Positions 1 through 5,875 are shown, numbered from the stretch's first letter. The stretch: DNA of 10,515 nucleotides from Chloroflexi bacterium UBA4730 (GCA_002404155.1 DHJC01000092.1:1-10515), one strand, 5' to 3'. Numbers and translations are program-made. Notes: generated by a model from the letters alone, not told the origin.

Positions 1-113
1 CCCGAAGGAGTTGACCGCGACTGAAACGTCGTACCCCGCTCTCGCCATCTGATCGTGAATCAGGCCATGCGGGCGGGGCGCGGTCGTCTCACCTTCAGCC
101 GCAACCGCGAGTC
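1..113. other. Left-edge segment, no confident gene
   Basis: Two short reading frames touch the edge and neither can be chosen. On the plus strand a frame entering at base 2 ends in TGA at 50-52 and would be the last 16 codons of an upstream gene. On the minus strand an ATG at 48-46 opens a frame reading MARAGYDVSVAVNSFG off the left edge. Both use G/C-rich third positions at the same coordinates, so base composition does not separate them. A small inverted repeat, CTGAT at 49-53 and ATCAG at 59-63, lies in the middle. No promoter was identified. Confidence 0.2.
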
Positions 114-542
114 GTGAACCAGCCTCCGGCTGCCACTCGTGCGATGTGCCTGGATTCACTGAATGCTTCGTTTGACCGCGTGATGGTCTTCGCGGTGGCG
201 TGCGCGCAGGTCGCTCCGCCCTATCCCTCGCCCAACATCACCGGTGCTCAACCGGTGGCCCAACTCCAGATCCTCAGCAAAGGTGGGCCAGCTGTCAGTG
301 TCCGGATCAACGGAGATGAGGCTGCGCGCGTGCCGTGCAACGGCGGCGTCGCGCTGAAGCCGGCGGACCAAGGTGTGCCTGCCCTTCGGTGGAACCTTCA
401 AGTCGTGGATCAGACCGGTGGACGCATCTTGCTTGACGAGAGGGTCACACAGCTACCCCGATGGTTGCTCGTCCAGCGCGACTCAGCAGCACTCTCGACC
501 TCGCCGATCCTCGGACTATTCGTCGCGTGTAGCCCACCCTAG
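114..542 (+). CDS. Small exported or lipoprotein-like hypothetical
   Basis: The frame from GTG 114 encodes 142 residues. I do not recognise a named domain. From about residue 45 onward it looks like a compact beta-rich extracytoplasmic domain, with alternating segments such as VSVRINGDEAARVPC, RWNLQVVDQTGG and PRWLLVQRD, and two cysteines that could pair (C75 and the C-terminal C139). Similar short proteins ending in a PRWLLV-like strand and a final Cys-Pro occur, from memory, in Chloroflexota. The N-terminus is uncertain: Met24 (ATG at 183) precedes a short hydrophobic run ending in Ala-Val-Ala-Cys, a possible lipobox, but this run is too short to be a signal peptide alone. Third-position GC is visibly lower than in the neighbouring genes, suggesting transfer or relaxed selection. 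It stands alone and converges on the exporter operon to its right. Confidence 0.5.
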   Translation: MNQPPAATRAMCLDSLNASFDRVMVFAVACAQVAPPYPSPNITGAQPVAQLQILSKGGPAVSVRINGDEAARVPCNGGVALKPADQGVPALRWNLQVVDQTGGRILLDERVTQLPRWLLVQRDSAALSTSPILGLFVACSPP

Positions 543-675
543 TCACCACGAGGCGGCCTCACTGATATGGAGTTAGCCCGATCAGGGTTTGCCACCCGTC
601 GCCGACCACAGGGCGGAACCGGCCTGTTCGGTCTCGCTCACGGCGGGGGCAGAGCGAACTGCCCTCCCGTATCAG
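543..675. other. Convergent intergenic gap
   Basis: This gap separates the stop codon of the small hypothetical gene from the stop codon of the first ABC permease. It contains a very short inverted repeat, GAGGC-G-GCCTC at 550-560, just after the plus-strand stop, and a longer hairpin at 645-666. Reading the remainder in all frames gave no convincing coding trace. Confidence 0.5.
645..666 (-). terminator. Hairpin after the first ABC exporter operon
   Basis: GGGGGCAG (645-652) and CTGCCCTC (659-666) pair as an 8-base stem with one G-U pair around a 6-base loop. The hairpin begins about 10 bases past the permease stop codon at 676-678, so it is well placed to terminate minus-strand transcripts. 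No T-run follows on either strand, so it is not a classical intrinsic terminator. It could act in both directions because the facing gene ends at 542. Confidence 0.35.
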
Positions 676-1416
676 TCAGTCGAGGTACCGCTCGAATGTG
701 ATCCAGCGCGCGCCGATGACGAGCGCGATAGCGCCGAGCGTCAGCAGCGTGACCCCGAGCACGAAGAACCGCGCGCTGCCACCAACTGCGCCGAGGACGC
801 CGACTGTCGCGATGAGCACCGGGAAGAAGAGGATCCCGTTCACATTGTTCGCCGTCCGGAAATCGCGAGCGAGCAGCGTGAGCAAGAGGGATAGGCACGT
901 GGAGCAGATCACGGCGGCGACGAGCGGGATCAACAGCAGCAGCATCGTTCCCGCCGGCGCGAGGTCGAGGATGACGACGAGTGTCGCGGTGATCGCGAAC
1001 AGGGGGACGGTGACCAAGGTGCCCAGGGTGAGGATCGACAGCAGCTTGGCGAGGAGGATGTCGGTCAACCGCACCGGTAGCGCGATCAGCAGCTCGAGCG
1101 TGCGGCGCTCGCGCTCGGACACGATGGTGTAGCTCGCCGCGAGCGACGGGACGATCAGCCCGCAGATCGTGACGAGCAGCGGGTAGAGGAGCTGGACGAA
1201 GAAGTCCGCGCCACGAAGCGACTGCAGCCCTGCTGGACCACCGCCTGGGAGCTCGGGGATGTTGATCGGCGCCTTGCTGAACGCGACGAGCTGGGGTACG
1301 GGCACGATCACGAGGAGCAGGAGTGGAATCAGCGTCGCGGACACAAGCGCGGCGCGACTGCGGCCCAGCTGCGCGAGCTCTTTTCCAAGGAGGATCCGCA
1401 CCGAACGGTCGATCAT
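676..1416 (-). CDS. ABC-2 type exporter permease
   Basis: This is a 246-residue integral membrane subunit of an ABC exporter. About six hydrophobic segments are visible, near residues 22-41, 72-97, 122-150, 156-183, 196-213 and 216-235. Between the second and third lies ERERRTLELLIALPV (101-115), the cytoplasmic coupling segment typical of ABC-2 permeases of the NatB/YhaP kind, in which a charged ER-ER pair precedes a TLE-LL-PV motif. The ATG at 1416 overlaps the TGA of the upstream ATPase in the arrangement ATGA, so the two are almost certainly translationally coupled and form one transporter. The large loop at 45-70 probably faces outside. Substrate cannot be read from the sequence; sodium, drug or lipid export are all known in this family. 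The hairpin at 645-666 follows the stop. Confidence 0.85.
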   Translation of the reverse strand: MIDRSVRILLGKELAQLGRSRAALVSATLIPLLLLVIVPVPQLVAFSKAPINIPELPGGGPAGLQSLRGADFFVQLLYPLLVTICGLIVPSLAASYTIVSERERRTLELLIALPVRLTDILLAKLLSILTLGTLVTVPLFAITATLVVILDLAPAGTMLLLLIPLVAAVICSTCLSLLLTLLARDFRTANNVNGILFFPVLIATVGVLGAVGGSARFFVLGVTLLTLGAIALVIGARWITFERYLD

Positions 1417-2309
1417 GCCCGCACGACGTCCAGGAACAGCTGCTCGAGCGACGCCTCGAGCGGCACGGACTCGAACACGTCGATGCCCTCGCCGAGGAGG
1501 TCGCGCAGGAGGTCGGGTGCGGCGCGGCGCGCATCGACGCTCACGACCGCCGCGTCGTTTTCGATCTCCGCCACGAGACCGCGCCGCGCGAGGGCCGCCA
1601 CCAGCGACTCGACCGGCTGCCGCGCGCGCAGGCGCAGCCGAGGTGCGACGCGCTGGCGGAGCTCAGCGAGCGGCTCGTGCAGCAGGACACGGCCGCCGCG
1701 GAGGATGACGACGTCGTCGCAGAGCGCCTCTGCCTCCGCGAGGTTGTGGGTGCAAAGCAGCGTCGATCGGCCCTGCATCGCGGTCGTCAGGAACTCGTGA
1801 ACGTCATGCGCCGCGACCGGGTCGAGCCCGACCGTCGGTTCATCGAGGAGCAGGACTTCCGGCTCCGACAGCAACGCCGCGGCGAGGAGCAGACGCCGGC
1901 GGAAGCCGCCCGAGAGTTCCGCGAGCATCGTCTGCTGGTAGGGCCCCAGGCCGAAGGCGTCGATGACCCGACCCGCGTCGCCGCGGCCGTAGAGCCGGCG
2001 CACGAGGTCCAGGTAGTCGCTTGTCGTCAGGTCGGTGTACATCCCGGGACTCTGCGGCACGATGCCGGTGCGGCGCCGCGCGTCCGCATACTCGGGAGTG
2101 CCCGGCGTCGTCTCGAGCAGCACCACGCTGCCACTGCTCGGCCGAAGCGCGCCCTCGAGGAGCCGGATCGCCGTGCTCTTGCCGGCGCCGTTCGGGCCCA
2201 GCAGGCAGGTCCGCGCCCCAACCGGAATGCTCCAGCTCGCGCCGTTCAGCGCGACCACCCCGTTGCGGTAGCGCTTCGTGACGCTCTCGAATGCGAGTGC
2301 CGTCGGCAA
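1413..2309 (-). CDS. ABC exporter ATP-binding protein
   Basis: This 298-residue ATPase powers the ABC-2 permease encoded immediately downstream. All the catalytic motifs are intact: Walker A GPNGAGKS (38-45), Q-loop VPQSP with Q86, signature LSGGF (132-136), Walker B VLLLDEP (152-158), D-loop GLD (161-163) and switch H188. Residues from about 215 form the extra C-terminal domain common in CcmA/DrrA-type (COG1131) exporters. Its stop overlaps the permease start by four bases. The only start that leaves a complete N-terminal strand is TTG at 2309. No Shine-Dalgarno sequence precedes it, but a TAGCCT hexamer ends seven bases upstream, so the message may be leaderless. Family assignment is secure; the exported substrate is unknown. 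Confidence 0.9.
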   Translation of the reverse strand: MPTALAFESVTKRYRNGVVALNGASWSIPVGARTCLLGPNGAGKSTAIRLLEGALRPSSGSVVLLETTPGTPEYADARRRTGIVPQSPGMYTDLTTSDYLDLVRRLYGRGDAGRVIDAFGLGPYQQTMLAELSGGFRRRLLLAAALLSEPEVLLLDEPTVGLDPVAAHDVHEFLTTAMQGRSTLLCTHNLAEAEALCDDVVILRGGRVLLHEPLAELRQRVAPRLRLRARQPVESLVAALARRGLVAEIENDAAVVSVDARRAAPDLLRDLLGEGIDVFESVPLEASLEQLFLDVVRA

Positions 2310-2316
2310 CGCGCTG

Positions 2317-2322
2317 AGGCTA
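2317..2322 (-). promoter_or_regulatory. Putative -10 box for the first ABC operon
   Basis: On the minus strand this reads TAGCCT, a fair match to TAnnnT, and ends seven bases before the TTG start at 2309. That spacing puts the transcript start at or next to the start codon, as in leaderless genes. No convincing -35 hexamer is visible 16-18 bases upstream. A short CTTC-TT-GAAG inverted repeat at 2326-2335 abuts the box. Confidence 0.3.
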
Positions 2323-2377
2323 GCTTCTTCTTGAAGCGTGATGCTCTGATTCTGGATCGTCCCCGCTCAGCAAATGA

Positions 2378-2512
2378 TCATGGTGCGACAGCCGCAGGGA
2401 CTGTGATCGTGAAGGTCGACCCCTGCCCGGGGGCGGACACGAGGGTGATGTCTCCGCCTATGAGGCGTACCAATCGCGTCCCGCTGAGCTCGAGAGACCC
2501 GCGAGAAAAGCG
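2378..2512 (-). pseudogene. Histidine kinase C-terminal remnant
   Basis: Between two in-frame TGA codons (2513-2515 and 2378-2380) lies a 44-codon frame with no start codon. Its second half reads RLVRLIGGD, then ITLVSAPGQGSTFTITVP, then a short tail and stop. This is the end of a sensor histidine kinase HATPase domain: the helix before the last strands, Gly-Gly-Asp, the Gly-x-Gly-Ser-x-Phe (G2-box) motif, and the closing beta strand. The preceding residues (SRGSLELSG) look like a damaged version of the Gly-x-Gly-Leu-Gly-Leu G1 region. Everything upstream, including the H-box and N-box, is absent, replaced by the unrelated PycTM-like gene that ends at 2534. I read it as the scar of a deleted kinase gene. 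Confidence 0.6.
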
Positions 2513-2533
2513 TCAGATCGTGCCAGCCCCGCG

Positions 2534-3166
2534 TCAGCGCGAGGAGTTCACGCCGAGTTCCAGCATCAAGACGACGAGGCAGGTCGCAGCGAGCAGCAGA
2601 TTGTTCATGGCGAGCCGGACGTGCTGGTACTTCTGCCCGGCGATCATCGCGAGCACCACCGAGTGCTCGGAGAGCTGCGCACTCAACTCGGTCGGCGTCT
2701 TTCCCAACACGTCGCGTGCGTAGGCGGCGGCGCCCGCCGGGCCCGTCACGTAGGCGCTGATCGCAGCCCAGTTGACCAGATCGCCCTCGCGATAGGGCGG
2801 CGTCTCACGATCGAAGAATCGTGTCGTCCGCTCGAGGAGTCGATGGTGCAGACCAACTCGTTCGTACCGCTCCGGCAAACGTGGTCGGAGGACCTGGTAT
2901 GCGTTCGCGACCGCCAGCAACGAAAACACGATGAACAGCGCGGCCAGCAACAGCTCGAGGCCCGTCGAGAACGTCGGAGGCAGCCAGGCCTGCTGCGGCG
3001 CGAGCGGTACCTGCCGGAACGCTCCGAACAAGACCCCGGTCACAGCGGCGATCACGCCGGCCTTTGCGTCCGAGAACCGGATCTGGTCCTGCAAGTAGGC
3101 ATGCACATGGCGCGCGAACTCGAATCGGATCCACAGCGCCGCATCGCTGGGCGGAGGCTCGTTCAC
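2534..3166 (-). CDS. PycTM-like (DUF5706) membrane effector
   Basis: This 210-residue protein has hydrophobic segments near residues 37-53, 67-92 and 187-205. The features fitting the Pycsar effector transmembrane (PycTM/DUF5706) family are an N-terminal amphipathic helix leading into FSDAKAG (31-37) at the mouth of the first membrane helix, two closely spaced membrane helices, a soluble middle (about 95-170), then AGQKYQHVRLA (176-186) directly before the last helix. The D-x-K-A and K-Y-x-x-x-R signatures are the family's most recognisable points. Known members bind cCMP or cUMP made by a partner cyclase on phage infection and damage the inner membrane. No cyclase is encoded here: the divergent neighbour is transglutaminase-like and downstream lies a kinase scar. 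Start chosen: GTG at 3166, because no ATG, GTG or TTG occurs upstream in the open frame. The family call is from motif memory and is moderately sure; function as a defence effector is inference. Confidence 0.6.
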   Translation of the reverse strand: MNEPPPSDAALWIRFEFARHVHAYLQDQIRFSDAKAGVIAAVTGVLFGAFRQVPLAPQQAWLPPTFSTGLELLLAALFIVFSLLAVANAYQVLRPRLPERYERVGLHHRLLERTTRFFDRETPPYREGDLVNWAAISAYVTGPAGAAAYARDVLGKTPTELSAQLSEHSVVLAMIAGQKYQHVRLAMNNLLLAATCLVVLMLELGVNSSR

Positions 3167-3172
3167 CTGCGC

Positions 3173-3207
3173 AGTCTGCCGCGTCCCGACACGGAAACCC
3201 AGTGTCG
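3173..3207 (-). promoter_or_regulatory. Candidate promoter and operator of the PycTM-like gene
   Basis: A perfect inverted repeat, CGACAC (3187-3192) and GTGTCG (3202-3207), separated by nine bases, lies 21-41 bases before the GTG start at 3166. Its size and spacing suit a dimeric repressor site. Closer in, the minus strand reads CAGACT at 3178-3173, a weak TAnnnT-like box that ends six bases before the start codon and would again give a near-leaderless transcript. No -35 box was found. This is pattern-based and may be chance in GC-rich DNA. Confidence 0.25.
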
Positions 3208-3238
3208 CCTGTAACGGTGGGCGTGGAACACCACGACG

Positions 3239-3334
3239 GCAGCCGCGGAAGCAGAACAGGGACGCGTACTTCGGGTAGGTGCCGATCGCCCGCCGGACGG
3301 ACGGCCGGCCGGCGATCTTCCGGAGGTGCTCTAG
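3239..3334 (-). pseudogene. Possible coding remnant upstream of PycTM-like gene
   Basis: Read on the minus strand, 32 consecutive codons here have G or C in the third position 31 times. The peptide is balanced and protein-like (HLRKIAGRPSVRRAIG, then TYPKYASLFCF) rather than arginine-rich as out-of-phase frames in this genome usually are. It has no start codon of its own. It is open and in phase with the PycTM-like gene, joined by 24 less convincing codons (3238-3167). The segment IAGRPSVRRA loosely recalls the last helix of glutathione S-transferases, but I would not assign it on that. It could be a decayed gene end or a lost N-terminal extension. Confidence 0.25.
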
Positions 3335-3360
3335 GACGCCGCGGCCGCGAGAATGTCGCC

Positions 3361-3960
3361 GTGCAGGAATTCACCCCGGCCGAGACGCGGAAGCTTCGCT
3401 CCCTCAAGACGCCCTACGGGATCCAACGCTTCCTCGACGCGCTGCCGTACCACCTCGCGACGACGGCGTGGTCGCCGCGCCGCGTCTTGCACGAGCGCAC
3501 GGCGCACTGCCTCGAAGGCGCGATCTTCGCGGCCGCGGCGCTGCGCGCCATCGGCCGTCCCCCGTTCATCGTCGACTTCGAGGCGGAGGGCGATACCGAT
3601 CACGTCCTCGCGGTGTTCAAGGAGCGCGGCCACTGGGGCGCCGTCGCGATGTCGAACTACACCGGGTGCCGCTACCGCGAGCCGGTGCACCGCACCCTGC
3701 GCGAGCTCGCGATCAGCTACTTCGACGTGTACTTCAATCTGCGTGGCGACCGGTCGCTACGGACGTACTCGCGACCGGTCGCCCTCCGGCGCTTCGACGA
3801 TCGGCACTGGATGACCTCTGAGCAGGACCTCTGGTTCATCCCGGAGCACTTGCTGGTCATCGCCCACACGCGGCTCGTCACACCCGCGATGGCGAAGCGG
3901 CTCCACCGCGTCGGCGAGCGATCGGTGGCCGCCGGTCTCGTAGGCCACCGCTGGATGTGA
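3361..3960 (+). CDS. Stand-alone transglutaminase-like protein
   Basis: This encodes 199 residues from GTG 3361. It matches a conserved family of small proteins with a transglutaminase-like (papain fold) core. The candidate nucleophile is C50 in TAHCLEGA, at the start of the long core helix. The candidate histidine is H81 in DTDHVLAVF, and an Asn or Asp around SNYTG (98-102) would complete the triad. Later family hallmarks are LRELAISYFDVYFNL (113-127), LRTYSRPVALRRFD (133-146) and the WM-x-x-E-x-D-LWFIPEHL stretch (150-164). No signal peptide is seen, so it is probably cytoplasmic. The substrate is unknown; family members are usually annotated only by fold. GTG 3361 was chosen because homologues begin shortly before the K-L-R-S-L-K-T-P motif and the codons upstream look non-coding in this phase. 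It diverges from the PycTM-like gene and converges on the AstE-like gene 16 bases away. Confidence 0.75.
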   Translation: MQEFTPAETRKLRSLKTPYGIQRFLDALPYHLATTAWSPRRVLHERTAHCLEGAIFAAAALRAIGRPPFIVDFEAEGDTDHVLAVFKERGHWGAVAMSNYTGCRYREPVHRTLRELAISYFDVYFNLRGDRSLRTYSRPVALRRFDDRHWMTSEQDLWFIPEHLLVIAHTRLVTPAMAKRLHRVGERSVAAGLVGHRWM

Positions 3961-3965
3961 CTCGC

Positions 3966-3978
3966 GAGGCGACGCCTC
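3966..3978. terminator. Short hairpin between convergent genes
   Basis: GAGGC-GAC-GCCTC forms a 5-base stem with a 3-base loop, symmetrical apart from its centre. It occupies the 16-base gap between the transglutaminase-like gene (stop at 3958-3960) and the AstE-like gene, overlapping the latter's stop codon at 3977-3979. The palindrome CTCGCGAG sits beside it at 3961-3968. There is no T-run. A bidirectional transcription stop is plausible but weakly supported. Confidence 0.25.
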
Positions 3979-4957
3979 AGCCGTCGAGCCCACCGATCGC
4001 GAGCAGCAGCCCGTCCTTCTTGATCGCCGGGCTGGTCACGATGAACAGCAGGACGCCGCTCGTCTGCGCGTGCATCGTCGCGAGCGGCTCGCCGACCAGA
4101 TCGACGAGCTCGCCGACGACGTCGCCCTTCTTCACCATGTGGCCAACGGCGACGCGCGGGTGGAAGATGCCCTCGACCGGCGATCGGAGCCAGTCGAAGC
4201 TGTTCACCACCGTGGGTGGCTTCACCAGGTCGGGCACGCCGGCCAGCGCGCCGATCGAGCGCAGGATGTTCGTCACGCCCTTGACGTGGCGCGCGACGTC
4301 GGCCTCGATGAGCAGCCCGCGGCCGCCGGACTCGGCGAGCATCGACGCGACCCCGTTGAGGCTCGCGACCGCGTAGAGCGATCCGGGACGTTCCCCGGTC
4401 GGCGCGCTCCGCACCGCCCACCTCGCGCCGTAGGCATTGGCCATCTGGGTGATGCGCGCGTCGAGCGCGGCGTCGCCGGTCTGCCGGTAGATCACGAACG
4501 GCGTGAGCTCCTCGATGAGATCGCCGGCGTGGAGATCGATCGCACTGTCGCATGTGGTCACGATCTCCGTGAGCAACCGGTGCGCGAACCGTTCGCCCCA
4601 GGTGCCATCGGCGCGGCCCGGGAATAGCCGGTTCAGGTTGTCGTTGTCCTCGGGGTTCACGTAGATGCTCCGCTCGTAGAAGCCTGGCCGGTTCAGGAGT
4701 GGGATCACGAGCACGGTGCCACGTACCTGCGTCGGATCGAGCGTGCGGCCGATGCGGATCGCGGCCTCGATCCCCGTGTACTCGGCGGCGTGGATCCCCG
4801 CGGTGATGAGCACCGTCGGGCCATCGGATGCGCCGCGGATCGCGATGAACGGCCACCGGTATTTCTCGAGCCCCGCGTCACCGCTGAACGTGAACTCACC
4901 GGTGGCGCGCGAGCCCGCCTTGGGAAGGGCGATGGGACCGATGACCTGATCGGGCAC
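3977..4957 (-). CDS. AstE/aspartoacylase-family zinc hydrolase
   Basis: This 326-residue protein belongs to the succinylglutamate desuccinylase/aspartoacylase group of M14-fold zinc carboxypeptidases (COG3608). Zinc ligands are visible as H56 and E59 in GIHAAEYTG and H143 in AIDLHAGD. Downstream of the first pair is the substrate-binding segment NPEDNDNLNRLFPG (101-114), which has N-L-N-R where D-L-N-R is usual. The catalytic Glu is probably E218 in GLLIEAD. Residues from about 240 form a beta-rich C-terminal domain with a barrel-like turn (GHMVKKGDVVGELVD). Such enzymes cleave an amide bond in N-acyl amino acids or peptides; the actual substrate is unknown. No signal peptide is seen, so it is likely cytoplasmic. 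The GTG start follows the metallopeptidase gene by 26 bases on the same strand, so they may share a transcript, although a TAGCGT box sits six bases before the start. Confidence 0.85.
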   Translation of the reverse strand: MPDQVIGPIALPKAGSRATGEFTFSGDAGLEKYRWPFIAIRGASDGPTVLITAGIHAAEYTGIEAAIRIGRTLDPTQVRGTVLVIPLLNRPGFYERSIYVNPEDNDNLNRLFPGRADGTWGERFAHRLLTEIVTTCDSAIDLHAGDLIEELTPFVIYRQTGDAALDARITQMANAYGARWAVRSAPTGERPGSLYAVASLNGVASMLAESGGRGLLIEADVARHVKGVTNILRSIGALAGVPDLVKPPTVVNSFDWLRSPVEGIFHPRVAVGHMVKKGDVVGELVDLVGEPLATMHAQTSGVLLFIVTSPAIKKDGLLLAIGGLDG

Positions 4958-4963
4958 GCCGAC

Positions 4964-4969
4964 ACGCTA
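4964..4969 (-). promoter_or_regulatory. Putative -10 box before the AstE-like gene
   Basis: The minus strand reads TAGCGT, ending six bases before the GTG start at 4957, within the short gap after the metallopeptidase stop. This could give the hydrolase its own leaderless transcript in addition to read-through. No -35 hexamer is evident. The same TAGCGT hexamer, within GCTAGCGT, occurs before the second ABC exporter. Confidence 0.3.
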
Positions 4970-4983
4970 GCGCGAGACGGCCG

Positions 4984-5832
4984 CTAGGGCGTGCACCTCG
5001 TGTAATCGCCGGTCGAGTACCCGGTGGTGAACCACTGCTGCCGCTGTGCGGCCGAGCCGTGAGTCCAGGCCTCCGGTGCGACTTTGCCCGAGGTCTCCTT
5101 CTGGATCCGATCGTCACCCACCGCCGCCGCGGCATCGAGCGCGCTCGCGATGTCGGCGTCAGTCGGCGCCTGGAGGTAGCCGGTCTCGGCAGCGTGCTTG
5201 GTCCAGACGCCGGAGAAGCAGTCGGCCTGGAGCTCCTGCTTCACCGAGATGCTCTGTGGTCCGGTGCGCTGATCGTTGCTGAGGATGCCCAGGATGTCCT
5301 GGACGTGATGCCCGTACTCGTGCGCGACGACATACGCCTCGGCGAACGGGCCGCCCTGCGCGCCGAAGCGCGTCTGCAGCTCGGTGAAGAACGCGAGATC
5401 GAGATAGACCTTGCCGTCGACCGGGCAGTAGAACGGACCCATCTCCGCGGACGCGGTCCCGCAGCCGGCCTGGGTGACATCGGTGTAGAGCACGGTCGGG
5501 GCCAGCGTGTATTGCGAGCCGTGCTTCGCGAGCTCGTCCGTCCAGTACTGCTGGATCGCATCGACGTAGCCCACGATCCGGCAGTCCTCGCGCTTATTCG
5601 CGTCCGCGCCGGTCTTGCAGTCGGCGACGGTCTGCGCGTTCGGATCGGTGGTGGTCGTGCCGGTGGGGACCGAATTGAGGATGGCCGTGGGGTCGACGCC
5701 GAGGAGCAGCGAGACGACGAGGATAACGAGGGTGAGCCCGCCGCCGACGGCGAGCCCGCCCCCGCCCACCCGGCGGCCGCGGACGTCCTCGACCTGGGAG
5801 GGATCGAGCTTGGCGTTGTCGTTGAAGCTCAC
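4984..5832 (-). CDS. Membrane-anchored neutral zinc metallopeptidase (YpfJ-like)
   Basis: This 282-residue protein is a member of the putative neutral zinc metallopeptidase family (PF04228, COG2321). The N-terminus has the family's typical charged leader ending DPSQVEDVRG (10-19). One glycine-rich membrane segment follows at about 25-47, so the catalytic domain is expected outside the membrane. The zinc motif HEYGH is at 171-175, catalytic Glu 172, and the third ligand is probably E200 in ELQADCFSGVW. The closing THGSAAQRQQWFTTGY (257-272) is also diagnostic. Six cysteines (72, 84, 124, 136, 205, 280) could form disulfides. The length is normal. The natural substrate is not known for this family. 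The start is GTG 5832, which gives the expected N-terminus; no strong ribosome site precedes it. It is first in a probable two-gene unit with the AstE-like hydrolase. Confidence 0.9.
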   Translation of the reverse strand: MSFNDNAKLDPSQVEDVRGRRVGGGGLAVGGGLTLVILVVSLLLGVDPTAILNSVPTGTTTTDPNAQTVADCKTGADANKREDCRIVGYVDAIQQYWTDELAKHGSQYTLAPTVLYTDVTQAGCGTASAEMGPFYCPVDGKVYLDLAFFTELQTRFGAQGGPFAEAYVVAHEYGHHVQDILGILSNDQRTGPQSISVKQELQADCFSGVWTKHAAETGYLQAPTDADIASALDAAAAVGDDRIQKETSGKVAPEAWTHGSAAQRQQWFTTGYSTGDYTRCTP

Positions 5833-5875
5833 CCCGGACCCGCTCGCAAGACCGTGGCCAACGCGGCCAGGCGCC

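Noticed and set aside
1..48. Start of an EAL-domain or other minus-strand protein at the left edge
   Set aside because: The peptide MARAGYDVSVAVNSFG faintly recalls the VAVN strand of EAL domains, but only 16 codons are visible and a plus-strand frame in the same bases is equally credible.
2526..2537. GCGTCAG repeat near the kinase scar as a mobile-element target duplication
   Set aside because: The two copies are only about 21 bases apart with no element between them, so an insertion-sequence duplication is not supported; it is mentioned only as a possible junction trace.
1323..2723. A 466-codon plus-strand open frame antisense to the first exporter
   Set aside because: It lies opposite an ATPase with all motifs intact and also runs through the kinase scar and the end of the PycTM-like gene. 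Its composition is arginine- and glutamate-rich with no recognisable domain.
3717..4856. A 379-codon minus-strand open frame over the transglutaminase-like and AstE-like genes
   Set aside because: It is shifted relative to the AstE-like gene, has arginine-rich content and no motifs, while the called genes in both orientations show catalytic motifs.
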